From: Oscillospiraceae bacterium HV4-5-C5C
GTDB taxonomy: Bacteria > Bacillota > Clostridia > Saccharofermentanales > Fastidiosipilaceae
Reading direction: 5' to 3'
Assembly: GCA_012034405.1 (NCBI GenBank)
Contig: JAAVLZ010000024.1
Coordinates: forward strand, 1 to 34,911
Length of the DNA stretch: 34,911 bases
The notes under the pieces were generated by a model that saw nothing but the letters and a program-made list of their open reading frames with translations, ran no database searches and had not been told where the DNA came from. A program made the position numbers and the translations under genes. Positions 34,581 to 34,911 of the stretch are shown piece after piece; the first letter of the stretch is position 1, and every line of letters starts with the position of its first letter.

Positions 34581-34781
34581 TTACTTTTGCCCCATTCTCT
34601 TTTTGAATTTATCAACGCGTCCGCCGGCATCCACCAGTTTCTGACGTCCGGTAAAGAACGGATGGCACTTTGAGCAAATGTCAACATTGATCTGAGAGAC
34701 GGTTGAACGGGTTTCAAATGTCTCTCCGCAGGCACAGCGCACAATGGCCTTGCCGTACTTAGGATGAATTCCTTCTTTCAT
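34581..34781 (-). CDS. rpmE: 50S ribosomal protein L31, zinc-type
   Basis: Bridges the 50S central protuberance and the 30S head. The 66 residues start [10 protein letters not shown] and carry the zinc-binding Cys pairs in CACGETF and [11 protein letters not shown], the C+ form, ending with [10 protein letters not shown] use the ATG at 34781, with GAGGTG upstream; a longer frame to 34817 adds 12 basic residues not found in L31. It has its own consensus promoter and terminator. Confidence 0.97.
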   Translation of the reverse strand: MKEGIHPKYGKAIVRCACGETFETRSTVSQINVDICSKCHPFFTGRQKLVDAGGRVDKFKKRMGQK

Positions 34782-34806
34782 TTCACACCTCACATGCTTT
34801 TTAACG

Positions 34807-34825
34807 CGTCGTCCCAAGTACGACG
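34807..34825 (-). promoter_or_regulatory. Hairpin in the rpmE leader (candidate L31 autoregulatory element)
   Basis: CGTCGT/ACGACG, a perfect 6-bp stem with a 7-base loop, lies within the predicted leader of about 70 bases. Autogenous L31 leaders have been described in several phyla including Firmicutes; the match to that consensus is not checked. Confidence 0.3.
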
Positions 34826-34856
34826 TATGCTAAAACGGTTTATGGTTAACGCTCCG

Positions 34857-34885
34857 ATTATAAACAGGTTCATCTTTCATGTCAA
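34857..34885 (-). promoter_or_regulatory. Exact consensus sigma-A promoter of rpmE
   Basis: Minus strand TTGACA (34885-34880), 17-base spacer, TATAAT (34862-34857). All twelve positions match the consensus with ideal spacing. The predicted transcript start is near 34850. Confidence 0.85.
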
Positions 34886-34911
34886 GGATTCAATCAGCCA
34901 GATTTGCCGCT

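Noticed and set aside
1-34911. Mobile elements, CRISPR arrays, tRNA or rRNA genes
   Set aside because: No transposase, integrase, phage gene, direct-repeat array or cloverleaf was recognised on either strand.

Overview
The window is a compact, gene-dense stretch of a low-to-medium GC Bacillota chromosome, most likely a Clostridia member (Oscillospirales or Lachnospirales type). The evidence is strong AGGAGG-type ribosome sites before nearly every gene, sigma-A-like promoters, U-tract terminators and Firmicutes gene orders: rpsF-ssb-rpsR, rplI-dnaB, tilS-hpt-ftsH, rpmE-DUF1385-prmC-DUF951-prfA-ywlC-ywlE and radC-mreC-mreD-mrdA. The genus cannot be fixed from sequence alone. I see no rRNA, tRNA, CRISPR array, insertion sequence, integrase or phage gene. 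Apart from three plus-strand genes (two PRPP-synthetase-like genes and murC), all genes are on the minus strand.

Layout from left to right. 1-103 holds no gene I can support. 104-4647 is an elongation/cell-shape block (mrdA, mreD, mreC, then radC) with no mreB between radC and mreC. 4738-7911 carries asnS, a SEC-C zinc-motif protein and a eukaryotic-type NADP isocitrate dehydrogenase. 8020-11551 carries holA, a ComEC protein without its beta-lactamase domain, and engB. 11769-14332 is a divergent plus-strand pair of diverged PRPP synthetase paralogues. 14510-19319 is a minus-strand run of four genes: a class V aminotransferase, a LicC-like nucleotidyltransferase, an LCP ligase and a membrane-anchored PP2C phosphatase. 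I read it as a candidate surface-polymer decoration unit. murC (plus) and ftsH (minus) converge on a perfect 40-base palindromic terminator.

21225-27172 is a tightly coupled operon rplI-dnaB-tilS-hpt-ftsH with overlapping start and stop codons. 27314-28603 is the rpsF-ssb-rpsR operon with its own promoter, a structured leader and a classic terminator. 28606-34781 runs from rpmE through a DUF1385 membrane protein, prmC, DUF951, prfA, ywlC, ywlE and an HdeD-like membrane protein. rpmE has an exact consensus TTGACA-17-TATAAT promoter.

Most of the window is conserved housekeeping. The parts most worth a second look are: the tandem PRPP synthetases, where the second copy has Arg at the position of the catalytic Lys; the four-gene decoration cluster, which looks like a PntC-type activating enzyme split into two genes beside an LCP ligase; the missing mreB; the SSB tail that runs past its usual Pro-Phe end; and the YwlE-like phosphatase with the arginine-phosphatase signature.
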